From Rhinopithecus roxellana (lineage: Eukaryota; Chordata; Mammalia; Primates; Cercopithecidae), in assembly GCF_007565055.1 (NCBI RefSeq), contig NC_044549.1:68910882-68974881 (forward strand): a DNA stretch of 64,000 bases, given 5' to 3'. Position 1 is the first letter of the stretch, and the number at the start of each line of letters is the position of its first letter. Shown here piece after piece: positions 11,198 through 22,850 of this stretch. The notes under the pieces were generated by a model. The model saw only the letters and a program-made list of their open reading frames with translations. It did no database searches and had not been told where the DNA came from. The position numbers were made by a program, and so were the translations under genes.

Positions 11198-12862
11198 GTC
11201 CTACATGTCCTCATGATACTCCTCCCTGAAGAGTCCTGCTGTGCTATGTTATTTTTCTGTCAACACCTAGTTCAAAGGCAGTTGGAACCACCCACAACAT
11301 TGTACTGAAGCTACTGTGAATCTTGAGAGCCCACACACCATTGCAAAGACAGTATGGAAAATGTTATAACGATGCTCCCATTTCTGTGGTGTTTTCTTCT
11401 AAAGAGGTTAAAAAAAAAACCCCTAATATATATTTCTCTTCTCTTCACTTTGTTCCTGTAAAGGGAAAAGGAACACAGATACTCCCAAGCTGTGTGACCC
11501 TTGGAATTTATATCCCCTCTCTGAGTGTCAGATTTTTAAAATTTTAAAAGAGTGGGAGGAGTAAGACAAGAATTTCAGCTCTGACATTTAATAAGACTGT
11601 GATGCATTATGTGAGTTAATTAGCATCCTGGCTGCAAGGACTTTGCAAAACAAAACATTAGTGTTGAACGCTGTTGTCCGTAAGTAAAGTCTGAGAAAAT
11701 ACGTTCTGGGTCACATCAGAATCCTTGTCACCCAGAAACAACATGGGAAAATTACTTTTATGCTTCCCAAAGAGATCTTTTATCTAAAAGGAGTACAAGT
11801 TGTACTGAAACAACTTTAAGAGATCCACTTTATTTTACTACCAACTTCTCTAGGGAAATAACACTGTCATTTCATCATAAACCTTGGGCATAAGCTAGTA
11901 CAATGTGCTCAAGAGTTAAGCTGTGAATTACAGATGTTCTCAGGATTTCCCAAAGTAAACCTGACTTTGAGAAAGATAGTTTATGTGATCCACACTTGCC
12001 AAAAAATTACATCTAAATTATTTCTTTTTAAAGGGCTATAAATCAACTGACAATCTGCATCCCGCCACATTTTTCAAAGCCCTTCAGGCCAATGCAACCT
12101 AAATGTGAACAAATAAACGTGCATTGAACTGATAGGGAATTGGTGTCAACATATGCATGTATTATATTAATTAGCCTTTTTAGAACACTTACTGTGTGAA
12201 GAGTTGAGAAGCAGACCTTATGGGAAAATACAAAACATAGTTGTAGCTTCAAATCACAAAGTATTCATTGGAAGTCCATTGGAGACATCAAGAAAACATT
12301 TCAAGGAGACATTTAACTTCCTGCTAATTAATATAACAAATAGAATAAAAATTGCAGAGAGAGAGAAAGCATGCAAGAGTGTTAGATGGAATTAATGAGA
12401 AAAAGTTTACTGGAAGGGTTGAGCTTTTCTAGAAGATAGGGAATATGTATGTCTTTTGGAGTGTTTGATGAGTTGCATGTTGGTTATGGGTGGTGGAGGG
12501 AGGGAGTTTATAAATGAGGGTAAGAAAACAGTTATCATGTGGTGTGATTGAAGAATATGTCATTATACACTATCTAAAATGTCAATAAAGTGGAATATAA
12601 CACATTTATCTATTTTAAGGAGTAATATCTGGCAACCACAGAAGTACTAACTGTTTATTGTTTTGGTGAAAGAATTCCCAAATATTGCATGGAGAATATT
12701 TATAAAAAATGTTTGTAAACCTGAAGTTAAAATTGAACAGAACATTCTGTATTTCACTTGCTAAACCTGAAAACCCAATGGAGAAGGATTTTAGCCTAAA
12801 CTTACTTACAAAAAAGAGTTGAGCACATGTTAAAGATAGTCCCATCAATATTATATATCATG
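11198..12862. other. Unclassified sequence, no gene seen
   Basis: Unique-looking AT-rich DNA. Short frames (for example 11323-11547 and 12204-12395) show no recognisable protein features. Confidence 0.4.
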
Positions 12863-13078
12863 TGTTATGTTCTAGACTCTGTTCTGGGTGCTTTATGTAT
12901 TTTGATTCATTTAATCCTTACAAAATCTTATGAGGTAGGTACTATTACATTATCTTTTTTCCAGAGGAAGAAACTGAGACACAGAGAGGCTAGGTAACTT
13001 GCCCAAGGCAAGCTAATAAAGGGCAGAGCCAGGGATTTGAACCCAGGCAGTCTGACTGCAGAATCTGTGCTCCTTATT
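12863..13078 (+). mobile_element. MIR SINE, near full length
   Basis: Well preserved MIR: gttctagactctgttctggg, catttaatccttacaaaatc, gaggaagaaactgagacaca, ggtaacttgcccaaggc, gagccagggatttgaaccca, ccaggcagtctgactgc, in canonical order. Confidence 0.92.
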
Positions 13079-14287
13079 ATGATATAATTATGCCAGGTGA
13101 GGTCTGTGGCCACATAGATTGAGGAAATGTTTCACCATAGCTCTTTTAACACAGTAAATCTTAGTGCTCAACTGTTGGTTCAACCCTTAAAACCAAAAGC
13201 ACAGTCCCTGGGAAAAAGTACCCTTAATCCTGAAGAGAGCCCCAGATATATCTCCCTAAGGCTTGATATCATCTGGTAGCCAGCTTCAGTTGATGAGCTA
13301 CTTCTCTTCCTGTGCCTCCCACCCACCTCCATCAAATCCCCTTTTTGTCTGTCACCACTGTCCCTCCCGAATTGGCCAGTATTAGTTATCATATAGTCGT
13401 AGTGCTTGGTGAAAAGTCAGCATTGCAGTACCCCAGACCAACATCTGCTCAAAGACTCCCCATGGCCAGGTGCTTTCCTAGCAATGGATTAAGTGGCGGG
13501 GCCTCCAGGGAACTGAGCAAGGGTAGATGCCACCCGCATGCCTCATTTACTGCCAGGGACTAGACCTTCACTGGGCTAAAAGCCCATGTCTTTTACACTA
13601 TTTTATATCTGTCAAAGCTTGTCCCTAAGACAGGCAGAAAGCTCTTGATCAATTTTTAGATAGGAGCAAACACTATACAAATCCAACAGACACATCCCTG
13701 GAATTCCAGTGAGAAGAATTATGTTGATCATTTATGGACGTTTTTCATTGAACCAATGCTCTAATTATACAATGTAAATGAGAGCATATCATAAATATGC
13801 ATCTTAAGCATACTTAAAAGTCATTAGGTGCCTGTATTGACTTATTTTGACTTTTTGTACTACACTATCAGTTTGTGGAGTGTTCGAGCATTTTACTTTT
13901 AGAAAGGTACTTATTTCAATAAAGTGATAGAAAACTCCTTATCCGTTCCTACTTACAACTGAGGAATAAGCCTATTTGTAATGACTCTTACATAAGGATT
14001 GTATTCAATGCTTCTCTATGTAATCAGACATTACATGAAATTAGAAACAATAGGGGAGCAAAATCAATCAGCCATGGCAGAGGGATTGAGATAATAATGA
14101 CTCATTTGACTGGGTTGCTTGGAAAAATTAATAACGACAGAGGTAATTACTAACCTGGGAGAGCCAGACTCTTGATCATTCTTTTATACTTTTAAACATG
14201 AACTATGCAGAAGTGCATCATTTCAAGTCACAAGCCGGTGTGCTGTGGCCAAGAAGAGACTGGCTCAGGTGGTTCAAACATCACATC
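13079..14287. other. Unclassified sequence, no gene seen
   Basis: No recognised repeat. A frame at 13312-13563 (83 codons) has no domain-like composition and is not supported as a gene. Confidence 0.4.
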
Positions 14288-14295
14288 CTCTAGAT

Positions 14296-14514
14296 GAGTG
14301 GTTCTCAACTAGAGGCGACTTTGTCCTCAAGGAGACATTTGGCAATGGCAAGAGACATTTTCACTTGTCTGAACCTGTGGAGTGGTTGCTACTGGCATCT
14401 AGAGGGTAGAAACTAGGGAGGCAACTGTGCGTTCTGTGAGGCATAAGAGAGCCCTCAACAACACAGAATTATCCAGCTCCAAATGTCATTAGTGGCAAGG
14501 TTGAGAAGCCCTGG
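14296..14514 (+). mobile_element. MER20, complete hAT-Charlie MITE with 8-bp target duplication
   Basis: 219 bp, the usual MER20 length, with terminal inverted ends gagtggttctcaac and gttgagaagccctgg. Internal text ggagacatttggcaatggc, gctactggcatctagagg and acagaattatccagctcc matches MER20. Flanks ctctagat (14288-14295) and ccctagat (14515-14522) differ at one base, the expected 8-bp hAT target duplication. Confidence 0.9.
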
Positions 14515-14522
14515 CCCTAGAT

Positions 14523-15632
14523 GGTACCTCAGAGTCATAAACTGCCCTGAGACAGAGCTCAGAAGGCAGGTCATGAGAACACCCAGAAAAGGAGCAGCAA
14601 TGATAGGTCTGAGATGAATGGCTCATCTCCCATTTTCTTTGGTTGAGGTCTCTATTCTACACAAAGGCCTTGGCAAATCCCTTCATTTTTCCTGTAGCTC
14701 TATCTGCCCTCCAGTGCAGGGGCATATATCACAGCCACCTATCTGCTGGCTGTGAGACACCTCTACAGAAACAGACAGCTTAATGCATCAGAGAAAAGGC
14801 CAGGCTGGCCACAGCTGGCCAAAGTGATGCTCAACTGGGAAATTCCATCTGGCTGTTTTCTCCCAGTCCCCAGCCCTTGGTTGTTTGGAAATGCCTTGAC
14901 CTTTACAACTTAAAATATTTACTGAGCCAGCTTCCAGGTGACAAAAGGTGTAAGGGAATAAGAAAGCATGAGATTATTGAACAAATGTGCTTAAAACATC
15001 TGCTTTCCATGTCCAAATATTGCTTGTTTATGCCTCAAGTCATTCTACCTGCAATTTGCCTTATGTTGCGCAGGCAGACAGTGACTAGTTTGTGGCAGAA
15101 TCAAAATAATTCAGCAAATTTCCTACCAAACTCACCTCAGGTCCACAAGACCTTGAGGTAGTGTGGTTTTTCTCTGCTACCTCAGTTCTATCTCTGTTAA
15201 ACACATGGCCACATTTCACAGGGCTAGAAAAGTTCATTTTTATCATAATAGGAACAAGTCAAATTGGGGTTAAAGAAAACTGTTCAATTCAGCTGCTTTA
15301 GGAATAATCACAAAGTAAACAGAGTTTAATTTATAATGTGGGTACCTCCTCTCCTTTACTCTCAATCGCAGCTGTTTCTTTATTCTAATATTCTATAGCA
15401 CCTGAATGCGCAGAGTATATCCTACTGCACATTTGGGGTGGGTCTTCCTCAAAATGTCTGAGATCTTTCCCATTCCTTTATCACTTTTGACAATTGGGAC
15501 CTACTGTTTGCAAAGGTGACATGAGCATGAGGTTGTCTCAACATCTGTCATTTTGGGGGCTTTCTGGTGAAGCAGAGGATGCAGTGTGTCTCTAATCACA
15601 GGGATCTCTGGCCCTGCAGCCAGTGTGGCAGG
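14523..15632. other. Unclassified sequence, no gene seen
   Basis: No repeat family recognised. The 94-codon frame at 14877-15161 has no homology that I can recall. Confidence 0.4.
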
Positions 15633-16040
15633 TGTCTTATTCCATTTTACGTTGCCATAAAGGAATGCCTGAGACTAGATAATTTATTAAGAAAATAAAT
15701 TTATTTGATTAGTGGTTCTGCATGCTGTACAGAAAGCATCTGCTTTTGGTGAGGGACTCAGGAAGCTTCCAATCACGTAGCAGGTAAAGGGGGAGCAGGT
15801 GTGTCCCATGGCAAGAGAAGAAGAAAGAGAGAAGGGGAAAGGTTCCAGGCTCTTTTTAACAGCCAGATCTTGTGGGAACTAATAGAGCAAGAATTCACTC
15901 AATACCATGAAGATGGTACCAAGCCATTCATGCAGGATCTGCCCCCATAACCCAAACATCTCCTACTAGACCTCACCTTTAACACTGAGCATCAAATTTC
16001 AACATTATATTTGGAGGGGCCAAATATCCAAAGTATCTCA
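15633..16040 (-). mobile_element. MaLR LTR (MST/MLT1-type), minus strand
   Basis: In plus orientation it reads as a reversed MaLR LTR: tgtcttattccattttacg at the left, tgagactagataatttatta, ctggttctgcatgctg-like text, and cctcacctttaacactgagc near the right. Flanks gcagg (15628-15632) and gcaga (16041-16045) match at 4 of 5 positions, consistent with a decayed 5-bp duplication. Confidence 0.8.
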
Positions 16041-16045
16041 GCAGA

Positions 16046-16329
16046 GGAGGACTTTAGCATGTCTCAAATAATGGCATTTGAATGGCTTACAACTATTGCT
16101 ATTCCTTCACCCCATGTGATATAGGCATTTTATTTTCTTATCCAGAAGAGGCACCCATTTCATACATTATTTCCAGAGTCAGTATTTAATCTCAGCCTGA
16201 ATTGCCCATTATATGCCCTCCCCAGCTACACAAATACTGTACCCTTTATTAGAAGCACAGGATTTTCAGAGATGCTCAGTTCTATCCTCTCATTTTGCTG
16301 AAGAAGAAACTGAAGTTCAATGCCTCATG
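16046..16329. other. Unclassified sequence between two LTRs
   Basis: About 280 bp, nothing recognised except a weak MIR-like phrase (ttgctgaagaagaaactgaa near 16296-16315). Confidence 0.35.
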
Positions 16330-16705
16330 CAAGGCCACTTTGGCAGATTGTTACTCTTCAAGATATTGCTCCCCCTTCTTTGTGGAATGATTTTCTTTAC
16401 TTCTCTGCCATTGGATTTGGCCATGTTATTTGCTTTGACCAATGCAATATAAGCAGAAATGATGTATGTCACTTTCAGGCAGGGACTGTAAAAGCCATCA
16501 CATGGTACTACCATGTTCTGTATCTCTTTCTATGTGACAAGCAATGTCTGAGATAGATCACAGATGCAGGGATGGAGAGTCACAGTTTTCTCTCAGCAAT
16601 GTAAATGAGAAATAAACCTTTGTTGTTGTGAGCTACCTGTGTTGGTATTGTTGACTTGAGGTCATTTGTTACTGCAGCATCATACAGCCTATACTGACTG
16701 GTACT
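16330..16705 (+). mobile_element. MLT1-type MaLR LTR
   Basis: Recognised by gccatgttatttgctttgac, agcagaaatgatgtatgtc, gagaaataaacctttgttgt and a 3' end catacagcctatactgactg, in the order seen in MLT1 LTRs. The aataaa at about 16610 is the LTR polyadenylation signal position. Confidence 0.75.
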
Positions 16706-18334
16706 GTTATCCAACAAATAAATAACAGAACTGCTTTAAGCCTCAGTCCTGATTCCTAGACAGGCTTTTTTCCAACATACCACACTGAACAAAACATATT
16801 TCAGCTATAATGAGGGACAGAGAGAATAACATCCAACACTTGAGCAGAGTGGATTTCGTTTTTAGTATTTTTAATCAGCTTGTATTAAAAAACTAATTAA
16901 ATAGGATTTTGGGTATTATCCAAAACACCATCAGGATGGCTAAATACTAGAAAGGAGACCTTTACTGGTGACATCAGCTTGCAGGCCAGGAAGAGAAAGT
17001 CTCCAGCTTGGACTGAACGCATTCTATCTTTAAAAGGGGAAGGACAGGTTGAATTTTATGACTCACAGGGCCTGTATCATACATATTCAGCAGGTTTGAG
17101 GGAAAAACTATACATATTTATGAGGAGAAGCTGAGAGCACTCAGACTGAGTAAATATGCAGGTAATATACATTCCATGTTCACTTTGGGGTGGGGTTTTA
17201 GCATTAAAATGAAGTGGAATTTGGCCTCTTACGTCAAAAGGTGAACTATAGGACACAAGGACAGTTTGTGTGCAACCTCTATAAGCTGCTGAAACTGGTC
17301 TAAGTTCTGCAATAACTTATCAGAAAAGAATGTTTGTAAGCCTGGTCCTTGGTCCCCTGTCCAATCAGAGTTGTAGTGGTCTGGGTAGTAAGTCAGCCTG
17401 ATCACTCCTATTGTTAGGGAGTTTAGCAAGGGTATGTTTTTCTTTTATAGCAGAAATTTAAAATTTGCCGTGGCAGCCAGGTCTGCACTCCTCAACCTCA
17501 TGGTTAACTTCGTGTTCTGAATCTTAGGGCCCATCTTAGTTGATAAAAGGGCATCTATTTTGGTCTCGTGGCTCACAGGGGATTATTCACACTATACATC
17601 AGTTGCATTGTGCAAATAATTAAGGGCACAATTCCTCAGCAAAGCCTAGCCCAACAGTTTAGACTTTCCATAAACATGCATTTCACACTCTGCAGAAAGT
17701 AAATCTCATCTTACACGGTACCAAATCTAATGTTTGTTAAGAATCAAAGATAAACACTAAACAAAAACTGAAATTTAGAGGGCATCAAACAAACAACAGC
17801 AAAATAAGAGAAAGGAAAAAACAAAAAAATGTCTCCAGACATTTCACATGATTGTAAACACCAATTAGGTATATAAATTTCCTTCATTATTTTCTAGTTA
17901 ACGAGTTTTCAAATAAGCTAAGAACATTCTGGTGATGTCTTTACTTAACATCGTAATTTCACAAACTGTCAAGAATGAAGAATTCCACTGGGGTAAATGA
18001 AGATATGCTTGAATTTTCTTAATTGCCACCTTGCTAAGGCTGCGAGCTCATTGTTTAGCAGTATGACAAATGATTCTAAACCCTGTCAGGCAGTCGCAGG
18101 GGAGACTGGGCTGCTACACAATGTGCCCATCTTATTACTGTGTTGCTGACAGCCCAGGCTGAGAAAAAAAACAAAACTTGTTTCATCAGTGGAGTTACAA
18201 GGGCCAGTACGGTAGTGACTGACAAAATAGAGGAACTCTCCTTATTGCTAGAACCTTAGCTCTCCTGGGATCTGGCTTTGCTTCCTGGGAGAAATGTTGG
18301 CTTGAGGGCAAAGCCCCAGTGCTCTGCACTGGCC
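16706..18334. other. Unclassified sequence, no gene seen
   Basis: No repeat family recognised and no frame longer than 66 codons. A purine-rich run lies near 17780-17830. Confidence 0.4.
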
Positions 18335-18420
18335 CTCTGCATAATCCCTAACACAGTGCCTAGTACATGGCGCGTTCTCAAGAAATATTTGCTGAATGGA
18401 TGAATGATTGAATAAACATC
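18335..18420 (+). mobile_element. L2 (or MIR) 3'-tail fragment
   Basis: ataatccctaacacagtgcc, tagtacatggcgcg and aaatatttgctgaatggatg followed by gaatgatt-like repeats are the terminal part of L2. Confidence 0.65.
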
Positions 18421-18932
18421 TCTCTCACCCAACCTTATTACTTCCTTCTCTTTTACCTCCACTTGCCAGAAGACAGACTGAATAAACTAAGCACACGATG
18501 ATACTACAGTATTCCAATTTGACACTTTGAGCTGAGGTCCCTCTACCTCCAGCTCACACTAATCACCTCCCTTTCCATTCCTTCATTCGCTCTCTTGTAC
18601 CCAATTCCCTGACCCACCAGTTCTGAACTCTTCTGAGGCATGAGTCCGCAGCTGAGTCAACTTTCAGTCCTTCCCCAGCTGCTGAACAAAGCATATTGTT
18701 CTTAGCAGGTGTTCTGCATATTTTAATTTAAAAATTAATGTTTTATATTCTTAATGTGTTGTGTCTCAGAAATATTTGCTACTTAGAAGAGAAATGGGAT
18801 AAGAATAGAAAAGGATGAACAAATAAGAATGAACTGCTGAAGGAGGGATTTCATGCAAAGGTAGGGGAAATAGTCCTTTGAATCTTACTGCATAAATAGG
18901 GGTTTCAAGTCCTGGTTCACAGACTGGCTTTA

Positions 18933-18980
18933 GTGTATAGCATGCATTCTCATTTGGTGTATAGCATGTATTCTCACTTG
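18933..18980 (+). repeat. Two tandem copies of a 24-bp unit
   Basis: gtgtatagcatgcattctca at 18933 is repeated at 18957 with two substitutions. The exact 24-bp period indicates a simple tandem duplication. Confidence 0.9.
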
Positions 18981-19269
18981 GGGCCATATTGTCCCCTAAG
19001 AGGGTGAAAATTGGTTCTTGGGGAGGGATGAAAACATTATCAGATACTACAATGGTTTGTGGCTCTCCCCAAAGGGCCATGACACAGAGACAAATGTACA
19101 GTATGTCTGTGGTATTAACATTGCATGAGATGTGGGTGATTCGAAAAACATCTTATAAGATCCTTTGAGGAAAGGGGGATGATAGCGGGAAAAAAGATTG
19201 AGAAGCACTGGTTTACAAGAATATTTTTCCAAGCCCAAAGAAAAACAGGTTGTGTTATATGCGCGCACG

Positions 19270-19291
19270 TGCACACACACACACACACACC
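19270..19291 (+). repeat. (CA)n microsatellite with adjacent alternating purine-pyrimidine
   Basis: About 10 CA units preceded by gcgcgcacgtg, giving a continuous alternating purine-pyrimidine tract of roughly 30 bp. Confidence 0.9.
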
Positions 19292-19758
19292 CCTCTGCAT
19301 AGAGTAGATAGATCAGATAGACAATCCATGTGATTTTGCTAACAGGGCTTCTTGGGAGAATTCTGCATTTTGATTTTGAGATTTTCCTTTCTTAGAATAG
19401 TAAACATTAGACAACTCCAGGTTAAAAAAATTCTTCTGGTTATTAAAATCCCAGTCTGAGACTCACTATTTTGAAATACGGGCAACTCAATCTATGTGCA
19501 AAATTAGTCTTGTCAAATATTAAACAATGTGACTAGTATTAGAGCATAGGAGAATACTACTTCAGTCCCAGAAAGAACTTCAGAAAGAGAACACTTTTCT
19601 GTAAGACCCGGTGCAGGAGTTAATTGCACTCTTCAATTTATGGTAAATAGTCTCCAATTGTCTGAGCTGTTTGCTTGATTCATTGATTTACTGTCTATCC
19701 ACACTCTGCTCCCACGCCTCTCCTCCAACATTTCAGTGTGTTAAATGTGCATTCTGTT

Positions 19759-20070
19759 GGCCGAGCACAGTGGCTTACGCCTGTAATCCCAGCACTTTGG
19801 GAGACCAAGGCGACAGATTGCTTGACCCCAGGAGTTCAAGACCACCCTTGGCAACATAGTGAAACCCTGTCTCTACAAAAAACACAAAAATTAGCTAGGT
19901 GTGGTGGCGGCCACCTGGTGTCCCAGATATTCAGGAGGTTGAGGTGGGAGGATCATCTGAGTCCGGGAGGCAGAGGTTTCAGTGAGCCAAGAGTGCAACA
20001 CTGTACTCCAGCCTGGGTGAGAGAGTGAGACCCTGCCTCAGAACAACAACAACAACAAAAAACCCCAAAA
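19759..20070 (+). mobile_element. Alu (AluS/AluJ), full length
   Basis: Begins ggccgagcacagtggcttac and ends with an acaacaacaac tail. The exact 12-bp target duplication gtgcattctgtt is at 19747-19758 and 20071-20082. The arm sequence tgcttgaccccaggag and the tccgggaggcagaggtttca text suggest an intermediate-age subfamily. Confidence 0.92.
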
Positions 20071-20082
20071 GTGCATTCTGTT

Positions 20083-20530
20083 GATTTTATATATTATTTT
20101 GTATAAATAAAATTTGTGATTATTGCATTGTTGTTCTGTGTGCACGTGTTTTAATTTATATACATGGCAGTGTTATCTACCCGATTGTTTCTTACTCTAT
20201 TTTTGCTCTGTTTTTAAGATCTGTGTTGCCCTGATGCTTCTTCGGCTGCATCATCCACCTGGGTGTGCATCCGCCATGACATATTCAGTGCTATTGCAGA
20301 AATAATATCCACATTGTCTCCAGCTCCTCAGTTACCCAGCTATCTTGGCAATGAACCTTCACATACATGTCTTATGGATCTGGGTAAGAGTCCCTGGGAC
20401 TTCCTTGCTTAATCCTGAAGTTGCAGGAGCCATTTTGAAAAATGTTTTCACTTCAGTTGCCATCATCATATGACTTTTCTGCTGTTTAACTATATTTTAT
20501 ATTTCTGAAATATATTCCACTTGATTTTGA
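20083..20530. other. Unclassified sequence between Alu copies
   Basis: No repeat or gene recognised in about 450 bp. Confidence 0.35.
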
Positions 20531-20590
20531 CATATATATATATATAAATACATATACATACACATACACACACACACACACACATATATG
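20531..20590 (+). repeat. Compound (TA)n-(CA)n microsatellite
   Basis: Runs catatatatatatataaat then acatacacacacacacac. The next AluY inserted directly at its right edge, so part of the tract was duplicated as target site. Confidence 0.9.
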
Positions 20591-20891
20591 TTTTTTTTTT
20601 TTTTTTTGAGACGGAGTCTCGCTCTGTCGCCCAGGCTGGAGTGCAGCGGCTGGATCTCAGCTCACTGCAAGCTCCGCCTCCCGGGTTTACGCCATTCTCC
20701 TGCCTCAGCCTCCCGAGTAGCTGGGACTACAGGCGCCCGCCACCTCGCCCGGCTAGTTTTTTTTGCATCTTTTAGTAGAGACGGGGTTTCACCATGTTAG
20801 CCAGGATGGTCTCGATCTCCTGACCTTGTGATCCGCCCGTCTCGGCCTCCCAAAGTGCTGGGATTACAGGCTTGAGCCACCGCGCCCGGCC
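20591..20891 (-). mobile_element. AluY, Old World monkey AluYR-like
   Basis: Reverse-oriented full-length AluY with very low divergence. Reading the minus strand, ctcaagcctgtaatccc, ggccgagacgggcggat and gggcgaggtggcgggcg are the combination I associate with cercopithecid AluYR copies. Flanks acatatatg (20582-20590) and atatatatg (20892-20900) form a 9-bp target duplication with one difference, taken from the microsatellite. Confidence 0.93.
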
Positions 20892-20900
20892 ATATATATG

Positions 20901-21056
20901 TTATTTTTAGAGACAGGGTTTCTCTCTGTTGCCCAGGCTGAAGTACAGTGGTGCAATCATAGCTCACTGCAGCCTAAAACTCCTGGGCTCAAGCTATCTT
21001 CCTGCTTTGACCTCCCAAGTAGCTGAGAGCACAGGTGTGTACTATCATGCAAGGTC
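20901..21056 (-). mobile_element. Alu right-arm fragment (AluJ/FRAM-like)
   Basis: Contains tttagagacagggtttctc, gttgcccaggctgaagtac, gtgcaatcatagctcactgc and ctcctgggctcaagctatc, then stops at the dimer centre. Older and half length compared with the AluY next to it. Confidence 0.85.
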
Positions 21057-21535
21057 CTGATTTATATTTTTATACACTCTTCAATTCAGTTAGTGAATAT
21101 ATTTTTACATCTATGTTCATAAATGAAATGTGCCCATTATTTCTATATATTTTCCTGCTTTTGTTGTTATCTATATTTGGAATTAAGAATACACTAGCAC
21201 CATAGAACAAGCTAGGTAGATTTTTTTTTTTTTTTTTTTTTTGTTTTTTTCCTTAAACAACTTGTGTAAGTTAGGAATCAACTGCTTCTTGAAAATTTGA
21301 ATGAAGTGCCTGTAAAGACATCTGGACCTGGAACTGTTTTAGAGGCTAGTCTTTGTCTACATTTAAAAATAACTATTGTACTATTCAAGACATCTTCTTC
21401 TTGTGCCAATTTCTCAGGAATTTATCCAGTTATGCTTACAGAATCATTTCTGTATAGTTGTTAATAATCCTTAGTATTTTTATAATTGTTTATTATATCT
21501 ATGGTTAGCTCATTTTGTATTGTATATATTTTAAT
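21057..21535. other. Unclassified AT-rich sequence with T-run
   Basis: A T-run at about 21221-21250 is interrupted by one G. Nothing else recognised. Confidence 0.4.
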
Positions 21536-21775
21536 AGCTTTGAGATATAATTTGCATAGCATAAAATTCACTTGTTTTAAGTGTACATTCAATAATTTTT
21601 AGTAAATTTCCAGAGCTATGCAACCATTAATCCAATCTACTGTCAGAAGATCCCATGTTGGGGGTGGGGATGGGGTCAACTGGTCACTCCTGTTCTCACT
21701 CCTAGCCCCAGACAGTCACTAATCAACTTTTTGTTTCCACAGATTTGTCTTTTTTAGATTTCATTCTGTATTTTG
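21536..21775 (-). mobile_element. L1M 3'-region fragment
   Basis: Reads as reversed L1M 3' UTR: ctttgagatataatttgcat, agcataaaattcacttgttt, gagctatgcaaccattaatc and ccagacagtcactaatcaac in the usual order. Confidence 0.75.
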
Positions 21776-22569
21776 TTTATTTGCATTAATACTTTCAAAG
21801 AATTGTCTGTTAATTTTGTTAATCTTTTCTTTTTTCTTTATTTCATCAATTTTGAAAGAGTTCTTCTCAGTCCATCCCCCATGACAAGAGCAGGACATGG
21901 GCCTGCACTTCCTTTGATAATCCCTCAGGCTTCGGTTGGGCACAGTGTCTGCTCAGTCCCCTCTCTTTGGTGCCTGTGCTCATTTGTCAACAGAGACTTT
22001 AACATTTCCTAGGTGGCTTGCCCCAAATGCTGGTTTCCTCTGTATGTTGGAGTTCCAGCTTCTACGAAGGTCAACCCTAAAGCACTTGGAGGACAAAGGG
22101 TCCCAGTTTCTGGCTTAGACATCCAAGCCTCTGTCTGGGACCCCTAAATTTAAATTTACGCCATTGTGAGTCATGTGCTTAGAAAGAAAACAGACAGAAA
22201 GAATAGGAACTGGCTGGTCTGTGAAGTGGCTGGTTAGGACAGAAACTGGCCCAACCAACTTCTATTTGCTAAGGAATTAGAATACTCCTAGCATCATCCC
22301 TGAAGTAAAAAAGAAACAGGATATTTAAAGGACTGGAAGAAGAGTTTAAAGTCCTGTGTCCTTTTGTCTTTCTCAGCAAACATGCCTTTATCATGTGCCC
22401 ATGACGTCCTCACTTTTCCTCTACATATGTTAACTAATGATTGGGCCTTATAGAAATTTCTCTGATCTTCTTTGTAGTCTGTACCATTGCCAATCACTGA
22501 GAAAGGGAAGGGAGCTAATATCAGGGACTTTATGTTTACCAGGCACTTTATGGAATTTTCTTTTTGTAT
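21776..22569. other. Unclassified sequence, no gene seen
   Basis: The first 70 bp (aattttgttaatcttttc) may be another scrap of reversed L1. The rest is not recognised. Short overlapping frames at 22294-22646 are not supported. Confidence 0.35.
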
Positions 22570-22715
22570 ATTCACAGGAGGAGTGCAGATATCCCTTTGA
22601 CATACTGATTTCATTTCCTTTGGTTAGAATAAACCCAGAAATGTGATGGCCAGATCATATGGTAGTCCTATTTTAAATTTTTTGAGAAACCTCTGTACTG
22701 TTTTCCAAAATGCCT
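22570..22715 (-). mobile_element. L1 ORF2-region fragment
   Basis: Reversed L1 text: gatatccctttgacatactg, atggccagatcatatggtag, ttgagaaacctctgtactg and ttttccaaaatgcctgg, equivalent to the ORF2 3' region. Confidence 0.8.
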
Positions 22716-22724
22716 GGCCCTTTA

Positions 22725-22850
22725 GTTAGGTGACTTGCCCAGGTTCATTATATACCAGTCACTTAGTGACTTCCTAGGTCGCGCAGATGGTGTCAGAGCC
22801 AGAATGAAAGCTAAGATCTGTATCACACTGCAAATCTCATATTCCTTCTA
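22725..22850 (+). mobile_element. Probable MIR fragment
   Basis: ggtgacttgcccaggttc and gtcagagccagaatgaaagc follow the MIR 3' half. Divergence is high. Confidence 0.5.

Larger units (their letters stand above)
18421..19746. other. Unclassified sequence with a small tandem repeat and a CA run
   Basis: No gene recognised. The right end of the block near 19195-19212 (gattgagaagcactgg) resembles a hAT terminal repeat, so 18960-19212 may be a MER-type relic, but I could not find a matching left end. Confidence 0.35.
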
